A stretch of 41,988 nucleotides of DNA from Desulfuromonadales bacterium (GCA_030613545.1 JAUWLU010000003.1:1-41988), one strand, 5' to 3'. Shown: positions 20,857 through 30,550, counted from the stretch's first letter. Notes: generated by a model from the sequence alone, not told the origin. Program-made: numbers and translations.

Positions 20857-22359
20857 CTAGCTGGCAACGATGTCGAACTGCTCCCGATGGTAATCGAAGC
20901 GAGCGGTGATGGCGATCTGCTTGGCGAAGCGGGTTTCCAGGTCGTCGATTTCGCAGCGCTCCTCGTCGCAGATCAAGGAGGCGAGGTCGGGATGCACCAG
21001 CAGGGTCACCTGCTTGCCGGGCAAGCTGCCGATCTCACGCCGCAACCGGCGGAAGATCTCGTACACCATGGTGGGGCGACTCTTGACATAACCCCTGCCC
21101 TCGCAATAGGGGCACGGCTCGCAGAGGGTGCGGGTCAGGTTCTCGCGCACCCGCTTGCGGGTCATCTCCACCAGGCCCAGCTCCGAGATCTTGAGAATGT
21201 TGGTCTTGGCCCGGTCGGGGCGCAGAGCCTCTTCCAGAGCCAGGTAAACCTTATCCCGGTGGGCCTCTTTTTCCATGTCGATAAAATCGACGATGATCAA
21301 GCCACCGAGATTGCGCAGCCGCAGCTGAAAGGCAACCTCCCGCACCGCCTCGAGGTTGGTCTTGAGAATGGTGTCTTCAAGGTTGCGCTTGCCGACGAAG
21401 CGGCCAGTATTGACGTCGATGGCGGTCAGGGCTTCGGTCTGCTCGATAATAATGTAGCCGCCGCTCTTCAGCCACACTCGCGTGCCGAGGGCACGGGCGA
21501 TCTCCACTTCGAGACCAAAGGCTTCGTACACCGGCTCTTGGCCCTGATAGAGCTCGATACTGTACTCGAGACGGGGCATGAAGGTTGCGATAAACTGCAC
21601 GATCTTGCCGTATTCCCGCTTGGAATCGACCACGATGCGCCGCACGTCCTCGGTGAGGATGTCCCGCAACACCTTGCTGATCACATCGAGATCCGAATAG
21701 ATCAGACAGGGAGCCGGATTGCGGCGCTGCAGACCGCAGATATCCTGCCACAGCCCGGACAGAAACTCCATGTCGGAGCGAAGCTCTTCCACGCTCTTGC
21801 CTTCGGAAACGGTGCGGACGATAAAGCCCGCCCCTTCCGGGCGAATGGCCTCGACCATTGTGCGCAAGCGCTCCTTCTCTTCCTCGCTTTCGATACGCCG
21901 AGAAATCCCGACGTGATCGACGGTCGGCATATAGACCAGATGGCGGCCCGGCAGGGAGATATGGGCGGTGATACGTGCCCCCTTGGTACCGATGGGCTCC
22001 TTGGAGACCTGCACCAGCACCTCCTGCCCCTCCTGCAGCAAATCCTGAATGGGCGGCAGAATCGGCGCCTCCTCCTTGCCGCCTTCGGCCAGGGCGCTGC
22101 CCTCGTCAATATAGCGCTCAACCCCCTGAACCTCGTCGAGGACATCCGCTACATAAAGAAAGGCAGCCTTTTCCAGACCGATATCGACAAAGGCGGCCTG
22201 CATGCCGGGCAACACCCGCAGCACCTTGCCCTTGTAGATATTGCCGACGATACCCCGCTCGCGAATACGCTCGATATAGAGCTCGGCGATGTGGCCGTTC
22301 TCCAGCAGCGCCACCCGCGTTTCGTGGGAGGTGGTATTGATGACCAGCTCTTTGGTCAT
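20857..22359 (-). CDS. rng: ribonuclease G (Rne/Rng family)
   Basis: ORF 20857..22425; start MTKELVINTTSHETRVALLENG at 22359 with AGGAG. GNIYKGKVLRVLPGMQAAFVDIG; DVNTGRFVG; IVDFIDME; CPYCEGRG. Confidence 0.96.
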   Translation of the reverse strand: MTKELVINTTSHETRVALLENGHIAELYIERIRERGIVGNIYKGKVLRVLPGMQAAFVDIGLEKAAFLYVADVLDEVQGVERYIDEGSALAEGGKEEAPILPPIQDLLQEGQEVLVQVSKEPIGTKGARITAHISLPGRHLVYMPTVDHVGISRRIESEEEKERLRTMVEAIRPEGAGFIVRTVSEGKSVEELRSDMEFLSGLWQDICGLQRRNPAPCLIYSDLDVISKVLRDILTEDVRRIVVDSKREYGKIVQFIATFMPRLEYSIELYQGQEPVYEAFGLEVEIARALGTRVWLKSGGYIIIEQTEALTAIDVNTGRFVGKRNLEDTILKTNLEAVREVAFQLRLRNLGGLIIVDFIDMEKEAHRDKVYLALEEALRPDRAKTNILKISELGLVEMTRKRVRENLTRTLCEPCPYCEGRGYVKSRPTMVYEIFRRLRREIGSLPGKQVTLLVHPDLASLICDEERCEIDDLETRFAKQIAITARFDYHREQFDIVAS

Positions 22360-22410
22360 GGTCTCTGTTCTCCTGATGTGTGACTCTATAAGAATGCTAA
22401 CCGATAATGT

Positions 22411-22563
22411 TTGATGTTTTCGCAAAAAGTCATGTGATGGCTAAGCAAAAATTTCGGCCTACAAGGCATAGTGGTTTTTCAGGGGTGAAGGCATACCTAT
22501 AGTATGTCGAAGTCCTGAAAAAACGCTGCAACGCAGTAGGGTGGATTTTTTGCGACGCCATCA
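22411..22563. repeat. 153-bp structured intergenic element, copy 2
   Basis: Same length and orientation as 14723-14875; stem GGCATAC/GTATGTC kept; CTAC/GTAG replaces CTGC/GCAG of copy 1. Confidence 0.93.
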
Positions 22564-22567
22564 ATGC

Positions 22568-25096
22568 TTATTCCGAAAGGGGCGTGCAAAGCCGCACCGC
22601 CGTCTTGCGCAGGCCAAGAACGGCCGTCTTTTCGGGCGCCAGGCCGAGCAGGTAGCCGGCCAGCAGGGTCGGACTGCCCTTGCTCAGCCTCAACAGCAGA
22701 GCACCGTCGCGCCATTGCACGTCGACCACTCCGGCCCGCACCTCAACCTGCTGCTCGCGGCCTTTCTTCAGCCGCGTCGCATGCACCTCTTCGGCGGCCA
22801 GAAAGAGGGCGATGCGCTTCGGCAGATCCGCCGGTGCCTGTTCGGCCAGCGGCAGGCGATAGGTCGTTTCCTCTATACACAGGGACGGTGCCGGCGTCTT
22901 CCAGGGGACGGCCTCGGCCCGCTCCACGGCAAAACCGGCCGGCAATTGGGCATTGAGGGCCGCCGCCAGCTCTTGCGCCGCCAGCGGATGGCGCAGTTTG
23001 AGATCGATGATCTCGGTTTCGCTCTCGACCCCGGTCGGCAACGCGTCGGGAAAGGAAATCTGCGGAGCCGGATGGAAACCGCCGGAATAGCGGATCGGCA
23101 GCCCCGCCCGTCGCACCGCTCGGTGAACAACGGTCATAAATTCCAGATGGCCGACGAACCGTCCCCGGCCGAGCTTGCTTACCCACAGCCGCACCTTGCA
23201 CGGCTCCTCGTCCTCAGGCGAAACCACCTCCGCAGCGCCAACCGGCTTGGCTGCAACCGCAGCCACCTCACCATGGTCGGTGGCGTAGCGCATCCGCACT
23301 GTCTCAAAATCGCACACGCCGCAACCAGTACAGCCACCGTCCCGGCAGTCGACCGTTGCGGTGCCGCTCAAAGCCCGCTGCCACTCGTCAAGCAAAAACT
23401 GCCGGGAGACGCCGCAATCGATGTGGTCCCAGGGCAGAATCTCATCCGTGGATCGCTCGCGCAGATACCAGGCCGGATCGATGCCGCAATCGGCAAAGGC
23501 CTGCTGCCAAAGGTCGAAGCGAAAATGCTCCCGCCAACTGTCGAAACGGCAGCCGAGGGCCAGGGCTCGCTCCAGCACCGGCGCCAGACGTCGGTCGCCG
23601 CGGGCGAAGACCCCTTCGACAAAGGAGAGTTGCGCCTCGTGCCACTTGAGCCGCAGCTTTTTGCTGCGCAACTTCTGCCGCAGTGCGTCCTGCTTGGCCA
23701 GGGTTTCGTCGATGCCGATCTGGCGCTGCCACTGAAAGGGCGTATGGGGCTTGGGCACCAGGGTCGAGACGGAAACATTGACGTCGGCGCCGCCGGGAGT
23801 CCCCTTGCCGGTGCGCTTGACCCGCGCCGCCAGATCGACGATGGCATCGAGATCGGCTTCCCGTTCCGTCGGCAGACCGATCATGAAATAGAGCTTAATG
23901 ATCCGCCAGCCGAGGGAAAAGGCGCTATCGGCCGCCACCAACAGATCCTCCTCACTGATGCCCTTGTTGATCAGCTGCCGCAGCCGCTCGCTGCCGGCTT
24001 CGGGAGCGAGGGTGAAGCCGGTTTTACGGACCTTTTTGATCTCCTCCATCAACTCGCTGGTCAACGAACCGACGCGCAGGCTCGGCAACGAGACGGCGAT
24101 CCGCTCTTCGCGATAACGATCCATCAACCCTTTGAGCAACGGACCGATACAACTGTAATCGCCGGTCGACAGGGAGAGCAGGGAAACCTCATCGTAGCCC
24201 GAATGTCCCAAGGAGCGGTCGATGACATCGACAATCTGCTCCAAACTCCGCTCTCGCAGCGGGCGGCCGATATAACCGGCCTGACAGAAACGGCAACCGC
24301 GGGTACAGCCGCGAGCGATCTCCACCGCCACCCGGTTGTGCACCGTATTCATGAAGGGCACGATGGGCGTAACCGGATAGTCGACCGCCGCCAGATCGGC
24401 CAACACCCGGCGCCGCACTTTTGCATAATCCTTTCGCAGCGGCTGCAGCGCAGCGATGCGGCCATCATCATGGTAGACGACGTCGAACAGGGACGGCACG
24501 TAGACTCCGTCGATCCTGGCCAACTCTTCCAACAGCTGCGCCCGCGAACTGCCGGCCCGCTTGGCCTCGCGAACCACCCGGCACAGATCGACAATGGCCT
24601 CCTCGCCATCGCCAATCACCGCACAGTCGATGAAATCGGCCAACGGTTCCGGATTGTAGGCGCAAGGGCCGCCGACCACCACCAGGGGGGCCTGCGCGTC
24701 GCGCTGTTCGCGACGTAGCGGAACGCCGGCCAATTCCAGCATGGCGAGGACATTGGTATAGGACAGCTCGTGCTGCAGGGTAAAACCGAGCAGGTCAAAC
24801 TCTGCAAGGGGCCGCTGCGATTCCAGGGAGGTCAGCGGCAGACCGTTTTGGCGCAGCTCGGCGGCCATGTCCGGCCAGGGGGCGTAGACCCGCTCTGCCG
24901 CCGCCCAATCGAGGCAATTGACCGCATGGTAGAGCATCGGCAGGCCGATATGGCTCATGCCCACTTCGTAGACGTCGGGAAAGGCCAGAGCACAGCTGAC
25001 CTCCACTGACGCGAGGTCCTTGGACACCGTACCGAGCTCACCGCCCAGATATCGGCTGGGCCGGCTGACCCGGCCAAAAAGTTGATCCTGATTCAT
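22568..25096 (-). CDS. TIGR03960-type B12-binding/radical SAM protein fused to C-terminal DUF2344 (TIGR03936) domain
   Basis: ORF 22568..25111; start MNQDQLFGRVSRPSRYLGGELG at 25096 preferred. VAVEIARGCTRGCRFCQAGYIGRPLRERS radical SAM cluster; C-terminal KVRLWVSKLGRGRFVGHLEFMTVVHRAVRRAGLPIRYSGGFHPAPQISF. Confidence 0.93.
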   Translation of the reverse strand: MNQDQLFGRVSRPSRYLGGELGTVSKDLASVEVSCALAFPDVYEVGMSHIGLPMLYHAVNCLDWAAAERVYAPWPDMAAELRQNGLPLTSLESQRPLAEFDLLGFTLQHELSYTNVLAMLELAGVPLRREQRDAQAPLVVVGGPCAYNPEPLADFIDCAVIGDGEEAIVDLCRVVREAKRAGSSRAQLLEELARIDGVYVPSLFDVVYHDDGRIAALQPLRKDYAKVRRRVLADLAAVDYPVTPIVPFMNTVHNRVAVEIARGCTRGCRFCQAGYIGRPLRERSLEQIVDVIDRSLGHSGYDEVSLLSLSTGDYSCIGPLLKGLMDRYREERIAVSLPSLRVGSLTSELMEEIKKVRKTGFTLAPEAGSERLRQLINKGISEEDLLVAADSAFSLGWRIIKLYFMIGLPTEREADLDAIVDLAARVKRTGKGTPGGADVNVSVSTLVPKPHTPFQWQRQIGIDETLAKQDALRQKLRSKKLRLKWHEAQLSFVEGVFARGDRRLAPVLERALALGCRFDSWREHFRFDLWQQAFADCGIDPAWYLRERSTDEILPWDHIDCGVSRQFLLDEWQRALSGTATVDCRDGGCTGCGVCDFETVRMRYATDHGEVAAVAAKPVGAAEVVSPEDEEPCKVRLWVSKLGRGRFVGHLEFMTVVHRAVRRAGLPIRYSGGFHPAPQISFPDALPTGVESETEIIDLKLRHPLAAQELAAALNAQLPAGFAVERAEAVPWKTPAPSLCIEETTYRLPLAEQAPADLPKRIALFLAAEEVHATRLKKGREQQVEVRAGVVDVQWRDGALLLRLSKGSPTLLAGYLLGLAPEKTAVLGLRKTAVRLCTPLSE

Positions 25097-25313
25097 ATAT
25101 TCTTTCAACAACTGTCTCGCTTATATTTATTTGCAAACATTCTTTGTAACACGAAAAAGACCTATAAAACAATCTTTTCCGGGCAGCCGGCGACGCCACC
25201 CACAACCCGTACCGTGGCCCACGGCTCACCTTCGCCGCTCCATTCAAGATGGCACAGGGCAAAAATTCTGTGCTAAGATACCGGCCAACAAAACCTGCGA
25301 AAGGATCCACGCC

Positions 25314-26036
25314 ATGCCACTGTCGGGCACCACTGAAGCGGACCTTCACGTACATACCGTCGCCTCCGGACACGCCTACAGCACCATTAATGAAATTGCC
25401 GCCGAAGCCGCCCGGCGCCAATTGCGCCTGGTCGGCATGACCGATCACGGGCCAGCCCTGCCCGGCGGGCCCCACCCCTATCATTTCATGGCCTTGCGCT
25501 TCATTCCCCAGCACATCGGCGGAGTGCGCATCTTGCGCGGCGTCGAGGCCAACATCCTCGGCGACGGTCGTCTCGACCTGGAAGACCCGCAACTCGCCCA
25601 ACTGGAACTGGTGCTGGCCGGCTTTCATCCCGGCTGCGGCTATAGCGGCCGGGGCCAGGCGGATAACACGCGGGCGGCGATGGCAATAATGGACAAACCC
25701 CAGGTCCACGTGATCTGCCATCCCGGCAACCCGGAGTTCCCCCTCGACTATCAGGCCATTGCTCGTCACGCCGCAGCCACCGGCACCGCCCTGGAGATTA
25801 ACAATTCCTCCTTCGGCGTGAGCCGGGCCGGCAGCGCCGACAACTGTCGGCGCCTGGCCGGTTACTGCGCCCAATACGGCGCCCCGGTCGCCCTTGGCAG
25901 CGACGCCCATATTGCCCAGGGGGTCGGCCAACTCGACCAGGCCCTGGCCGAAGCCCTTCAGGCCGGCATTCGGCCGGAACAGATCGTCAACCTGACCCTG
26001 GCATCGACCCTGGCCTTTCTCGGCCTGACGGACTGA
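25314..26036 (+). CDS. PHP-domain phosphatase (YcdX-like)
   Basis: EADLHVHTVASGHAYSTINEIAAEA; GMTDHGPALPGGPHPYHF; VHVICHPGNPEFPLDYQAI; ALGSDAHIA. Confidence 0.92.
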   Translation: MPLSGTTEADLHVHTVASGHAYSTINEIAAEAARRQLRLVGMTDHGPALPGGPHPYHFMALRFIPQHIGGVRILRGVEANILGDGRLDLEDPQLAQLELVLAGFHPGCGYSGRGQADNTRAAMAIMDKPQVHVICHPGNPEFPLDYQAIARHAAATGTALEINNSSFGVSRAGSADNCRRLAGYCAQYGAPVALGSDAHIAQGVGQLDQALAEALQAGIRPEQIVNLTLASTLAFLGLTD

Positions 26037-26087
26037 GAGTCGAGCGTAATTTATCTACCCAGCTACTTTGCCTTGGAGGCTTCCACC

Positions 26088-26462
26088 ATGGAAGAGCGGA
26101 CCCACGAAGAAAGCAACTGGACAACCTTCTGCCACCTCTCAGCCCTGGCCGGTTATCTGGTGCCTATTGGCTACCCCTTCAGCTGCGTACTGATTGGCAA
26201 CATGCTCGGCCCCCTGGTCATCTGGCTATTGAAGAAGGACCTCTACCCTTCGATGGACCGGCACGGCAAAGAGGCCCTTAATTTCCAAATCAGCATCAGC
26301 ATCTACGCTCTCGCCGCCTCGGCCCTGATCGTGATACTGATCGGCATTCCCCTGCTGATCGGGCTGGCGGCATTCAACTTCGTCATGATCATCATTGCCG
26401 CCATCAAGTGCAAAAACGGCCAGGCATTCCGCTATCCGCTGAGCCTGCGCCTGCTCAAGTAA
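26088..26462 (+). CDS. DUF4870-like small membrane protein
   Basis: Start MEERTHEESNWTTFCHLSALAGYLVPIGYPF with GGAGG upstream; GKEALNFQISISIYALAASALIVILIGIPLLIG. Confidence 0.85.
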   Translation: MEERTHEESNWTTFCHLSALAGYLVPIGYPFSCVLIGNMLGPLVIWLLKKDLYPSMDRHGKEALNFQISISIYALAASALIVILIGIPLLIGLAAFNFVMIIIAAIKCKNGQAFRYPLSLRLLK

Positions 26463-26558
26463 GCGAACCGACCGGCAAAAGCCCTTGCCAGGCGGGGACC
26501 CATTATGCTAAAGAATTTAATCCCATTACATACAATTCCCGGCCCGGAGACTGGTACC

Positions 26559-27623
26559 ATGGATTTGCAGATCCTGCCCCTGACAAAACGTAAGCCGCCC
26601 ATTGAAGACGAGGCCTCCCTGGTCTTCGGCCGCACCTTTACCGACCGCATGTTCATCATGGAGTACGACACCGGTCGCGGCTGGCACTCGGCGCGCATCG
26701 CCCCCTACGCCCCCTTTTCCCTCGACCCGGCGGCCCTGGTGCTACACTACGCCCAGGAGATCTTCGAAGGGCTCAAGGCCTTTCGCCGGCCCGACGGCAA
26801 CATTGCGCTGTTTCGCCCCCGGGACAACATCGCCCGCTTCAACCGCAGCGCCCAGCGGCTGTGCATGCCCGCGGTCGACGAAGACTTTTTTCTGCACGCT
26901 CTCAAGGAACTGATCCGCCTTGAAGCCGACTGGGTGCCGCGTAGCGAAGGAACCAGCCTCTATATCCGCCCGACCATGATTGCCACCCAGCCGGTGCTGG
27001 GAGTCAAACCGAGCGATCAGTACCTCTGCTATATCATCCTTTCGCCCGTCGGCCCCTACTACAAGGGCGGCTTCAAACCGGTGCGCATCTGGATCTCCGA
27101 CCAGTACGTGCGCTCCGCGCCGGGCGGCACTGGCGAAGCCAAAACCGGCGGCAACTACGCTGCCAGCCTGCTGGCCGCCCGCGAAGCGGCGGAGCGGGGT
27201 TTTGACCAGGTGCTGTGGCTCGACGCCGTGAATCGCCAATACGTCGAAGAAGTCGGCAGCATGAATATCTGCTTTGTCTATGACGGCAAGATTATCACCT
27301 CGCCGCTACAGGGCACCATCCTCGACGGCATCACCCGCCGCTCCATTCTGACCCTGGCCGAAGAAATGGGCCTGGAGATTGAGGAGCGAGCCATGTCCAT
27401 CGATGAAATCCTCGACGGTGCCGCCAGCGGCCGCCTCTCCGAGGCCTTTGGCACCGGCACCGCCGCCGTGGTCAGCCCGGTCGGCCAGTTCACCTATCGG
27501 GACCGCACCGTCACTCTGGGCAACAACGGGGTCGGGGCCCTGACCATGAAGTTTTTCAATGCCCTGACCGGCATTCAGTACGGTCGGCAACCCGACCCCC
27601 ACGACTGGGTCGAACTCCTCTGA
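26559..27623 (+). CDS. ilvE: branched-chain amino acid aminotransferase
   Basis: HYAQEIFEGLKAFRRPDGNIALFRPRDNIARFNRSAQRLCMP; TGGNYAASLLAAREAAERGFDQVLWLDAVNRQYVEEVGSMNICF; SEAFGTGTAAVVSPVG. Confidence 0.95.
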   Translation: MDLQILPLTKRKPPIEDEASLVFGRTFTDRMFIMEYDTGRGWHSARIAPYAPFSLDPAALVLHYAQEIFEGLKAFRRPDGNIALFRPRDNIARFNRSAQRLCMPAVDEDFFLHALKELIRLEADWVPRSEGTSLYIRPTMIATQPVLGVKPSDQYLCYIILSPVGPYYKGGFKPVRIWISDQYVRSAPGGTGEAKTGGNYAASLLAAREAAERGFDQVLWLDAVNRQYVEEVGSMNICFVYDGKIITSPLQGTILDGITRRSILTLAEEMGLEIEERAMSIDEILDGAASGRLSEAFGTGTAAVVSPVGQFTYRDRTVTLGNNGVGALTMKFFNALTGIQYGRQPDPHDWVELL

Positions 27624-27648
27624 TCTCCCCCTTGCTCAATCCTCTCCC

Positions 27649-27676
27649 AGCCCCTGCCTTTTGCAGGGGCTTTTTG
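27649..27676 (+). terminator. Rho-independent terminator of ilvE
   Basis: AGCCCCTGC-CTTTT-GCAGGGGCT followed by a T-rich tract. Confidence 0.88.
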
Positions 27677-27786
27677 CTGTTACAATGGCGGCTCGGCGCC
27701 TATTCTCTGAGCAGCAGTGCCTTTTTTTTGATCATTTATCGGCCGGTCACATTCATAACCTACTGAAATAATGATCATCTTTTTTT

Positions 27787-27802
27787 CGGCACGGGGTTTG
27801 CT
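27787..27802 (+). promoter_or_regulatory. sigma-54 (-24/-12) promoter of amt
   Basis: CGGCAC-GGGGT-TTGCT against consensus TGGCAC-N5-TTGCW; 52 bp upstream of the amt start. Confidence 0.72.
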
Positions 27803-27854
27803 GCTGTCCTTCGCACCGGCAGCACAATCTGACATCCCCATCGGAGGAAAGAAA

Positions 27855-29129
27855 ATGAAGCACAAGTCTCTGACCACCCTGCCCGCCCTGTTCGGGCTCA
27901 CCCTGCTACCGACCCTGTGCTTGGCGGCGGAAAGTGCCGACCCTGGCGACACCGCCTGGATGCTGGTTTCTTCAGCCCTGGTTCTGGTCATGCTGCCGGG
28001 CCTGGCCCTGTTCTACGCCGGCATGGTCCGCTCCAAAAACGTCCTGTCCACCATCATGCATACCTTTGCCGCCATGGCCATCATCGGCGTGCAGTGGGTG
28101 GTGGTCGGCTACACCCTGGCCTTTGGCGGTGCCGGCCCCTTCATCGGCAGCCTGCAGAACCTCTTTCTCTGCGGCATCGGCCCCGATTCCCTGACCGGGA
28201 CCATCCCGACCTACGTGTTCGTCATGTTCCAGGGCATGTTCGCCATCATCACCCCGGCCCTGATCTCCGGCGCCATTGCCGAACGCATGAAATTCTCCAC
28301 TTACTGCATCTTCATCCTTCTGTGGAGCGTGCTGGTCTACGATCCCCTGGCTCACTGGGTATGGGGCGAGGGCGGTTGGCTGCTGGAGATGGGTGCTCTC
28401 GACTTTGCCGGCGGCACCGTGGTCCATCTCTCTTCCGGTATTTCGGCCCTAGTGCTGGCTCTGTTTCTCGGCAAGCGGGTCGGCTTTCCCCATGAGCGCA
28501 TGGCCCCTCACAACCTGCCCATGACCCTGCTCGGCGCCGGCCTGTTGTGGTTCGGCTGGTTCGGCTTCAACGCCGGCAGCGCCCTGTCCGCCGGCGGCAG
28601 CGCCGCCCTGGCCTTCCCCACCACCCAGACCGCCGCGGCCGCCGCGGCCCTCTCCTGGATGCTGCTCGAGTGGATCTTGGCCGGCAAGCCGAGCGCCCTC
28701 GGCGTGGCCTCCGGTATCGTTGCCGGCCTGGTGACCATCACCCCGGCCGCCGGCTTCGTCACTCCGGGCTGGGCCATCGTCATGGGCCTGCTCGGCGGCG
28801 CCGTCTGCTACGGCGGCGTCATGCTCAAGCACAAGTTCGGCTACGACGACTCCCTTGACGTGCTCGGCATTCACGGCATCGGCGGCGCCTTTGGCGCCCT
28901 GGCCACCGGGGTCTTCGCCACCGTTGGCGCCACCAGCGTCCTGACCGGCGACTTCCATCAACTGTGGGTGCAGCTTGTCGGTATCGCCGCCGCTGCCGGC
29001 TACGCAGCGGTCATTACCACCATTCTGCTGCTGATCCTCAAAGCCACCATCGGCCTGCGGGTGGGACGCGAGGACGAACTCACTGGCCTCGACCAGACGG
29101 CCCATTCGGAAACCGGCTACAATCTCTAA
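27855..29129 (+). CDS. amt: ammonium transporter (Amt family)
   Basis: Start MKHKSLTTLPALFG with GGAGG RBS; signal peptide; GLALFYAGMVRSKNVLSTIMHTF; FGWFGFNAGSAL; DDSLDVLGIHGIGGAFGALATGVFA. Confidence 0.96.
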   Translation: MKHKSLTTLPALFGLTLLPTLCLAAESADPGDTAWMLVSSALVLVMLPGLALFYAGMVRSKNVLSTIMHTFAAMAIIGVQWVVVGYTLAFGGAGPFIGSLQNLFLCGIGPDSLTGTIPTYVFVMFQGMFAIITPALISGAIAERMKFSTYCIFILLWSVLVYDPLAHWVWGEGGWLLEMGALDFAGGTVVHLSSGISALVLALFLGKRVGFPHERMAPHNLPMTLLGAGLLWFGWFGFNAGSALSAGGSAALAFPTTQTAAAAAALSWMLLEWILAGKPSALGVASGIVAGLVTITPAAGFVTPGWAIVMGLLGGAVCYGGVMLKHKFGYDDSLDVLGIHGIGGAFGALATGVFATVGATSVLTGDFHQLWVQLVGIAAAAGYAAVITTILLLILKATIGLRVGREDELTGLDQTAHSETGYNL

Positions 29130-29132
29130 TCG

Positions 29133-29184
29133 CTACACAAGACGGGCCCGGCTCTTCTCGAAGAGCCGGACCCGTCTTGTGTAG
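29133..29184. terminator. 24-bp hairpin after amt, CTCG tetraloop, no T-tract
   Basis: CTACACAAGACGGGCCCGGCTCTT-CTCG-AAGAGCCGGACCCGTCTTGTGTAG, 23 of 24 pairs Watson-Crick. Confidence 0.65.
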
Positions 29185-29345
29185 CCAAAACACACTGCGT
29201 TAAGCAGATCTGCTCTCCCAAGCCACTTCTCAAGCCCACTGCGTTAGCAAAAACTCACCAAACCCGCCCCTCCATAGGCCCACAAAACCCTGTTTTAAAA
29301 AGGCTTTCTTGCGCCAAAGCAATTCTTTACAAGAAAAGCAAATTA

Positions 29346-29361
29346 TGGCACCCTGCTTGCA
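29346..29361 (+). promoter_or_regulatory. sigma-54 (-24/-12) promoter of the glutamate synthase operon
   Basis: TGGCAC-CCTGC-TTGCA, exact match to TGGCAC-N5-TTGCW; 82 bp upstream of the first gene. Confidence 0.87.
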
Positions 29362-29443
29362 ATTGTGTAACGATTCAGCAACAAACTATTTCACCAGCCC
29401 GCAACTTTTGCACAACTAAATCGTTTCTTGGAGGTAACCGCTC

Positions 29444-30550
29444 ATGTGTCGCATTGGAGCTCTCAAAAGCCGCCACTATATGCACCCGAGTAAAGCCCTG
29501 TTGCTTATGCAGTCGCAGCAGGAAGGCCACGACAACTCCGGGTTCGCCATGGTCATGCAGGATCTGGGAGGGATTTTTGAAGATTACAAACATCTTCCGA
29601 CCCTCTCCCTGGCCTGCACTGACGAAGGCCTGAAAATCGCCGAAGACCTGCTGCACACCAAAGGCTTCCGCCGTGTTCATCAGTGGGTGCCGGAGATCAA
29701 CCCCGAACCGGGCCTCGATATTCAGGCCATGCCCAACTACGTCTTTGAAACCTTCGACTATCCAAAGGGATACCAGAACGCTACCGACCAGGAAAAGGGC
29801 GAACTGCTGACCGACACCCGCCTGGAGTTGCGCGCCGCCATGGAGAAGGACGAAACGGGCTTTGCCTACTCCTTCTGGCCGGACGTCATCACCCTTAAGG
29901 AGATCGGCGATCCGCGGGCCATCGGCACCTACTTCAACCTCTGGGAACCGAATGACAACTTCACCGCCAAGGTGATCACCGCCCAGTGCCGGCAGAACAC
30001 CAACTACGCCATCGTGCGTTACGCCGCCCACCCCTTCTTTCTGCAGGGCTACACGGCGCTGGCCAACGGCGAGAACACCTTTTACCAGAGAAACAAGGAA
30101 TTCCAGAGCAGCCTGCATCGCGGCTACATCGGCTTTGAGTCCGATTCGCAGTGCTTTCTCTACACCCTGCATTACGTCCACAAGGAACTCGGCTGGCCGC
30201 TCCCCTATTACAAGCATGTCGTCACTCCGCTGCCCTTCGAGGACATGGCCAAACGTGACGATCAGGAGCAGCTGCTGGCCATGCGCCAGTCCCTGGCCCA
30301 CCTGGAGATCAACGGCCCCAACACCATCATCGGCGTACTGCCCGACAACACCCTCTTTACCTGCTGCGACGCCAAGAAGCTGCGGCCGGTAGTGGTCGGC
30401 AGGGACGACGATATGGTGGTCATCTCCTCGGAGGTCTGCGGCATCAACGAAGTCCTGCCCGACCGCAACTGGGAGGTAGACATTTACCCCAACGAACGCG
30501 AAATCGTGGCCATCGACGACAACCTGGAGGTCCAGAGATGGAACCAATAA
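29444..30550 (+). CDS. split glutamate synthase, class II glutamine amidotransferase subunit
   Basis: MCRIGALKSRHYMHPSKALLLMQSQQEGHDNSGFAMVMQDLGG with Cys2 nucleophile; NYAIVRYAAHPFFLQGYTALANGENTFYQRN. Confidence 0.9.
   Translation: MCRIGALKSRHYMHPSKALLLMQSQQEGHDNSGFAMVMQDLGGIFEDYKHLPTLSLACTDEGLKIAEDLLHTKGFRRVHQWVPEINPEPGLDIQAMPNYVFETFDYPKGYQNATDQEKGELLTDTRLELRAAMEKDETGFAYSFWPDVITLKEIGDPRAIGTYFNLWEPNDNFTAKVITAQCRQNTNYAIVRYAAHPFFLQGYTALANGENTFYQRNKEFQSSLHRGYIGFESDSQCFLYTLHYVHKELGWPLPYYKHVVTPLPFEDMAKRDDQEQLLAMRQSLAHLEINGPNTIIGVLPDNTLFTCCDAKKLRPVVVGRDDDMVVISSEVCGINEVLPDRNWEVDIYPNEREIVAIDDNLEVQRWNQ

Noticed and set aside
22541-24718. 725-aa plus-strand ORF antisense to the radical SAM gene
   Set aside because: Same shadow-ORF effect; the opposite strand has clear radical SAM and DUF2344 motifs.
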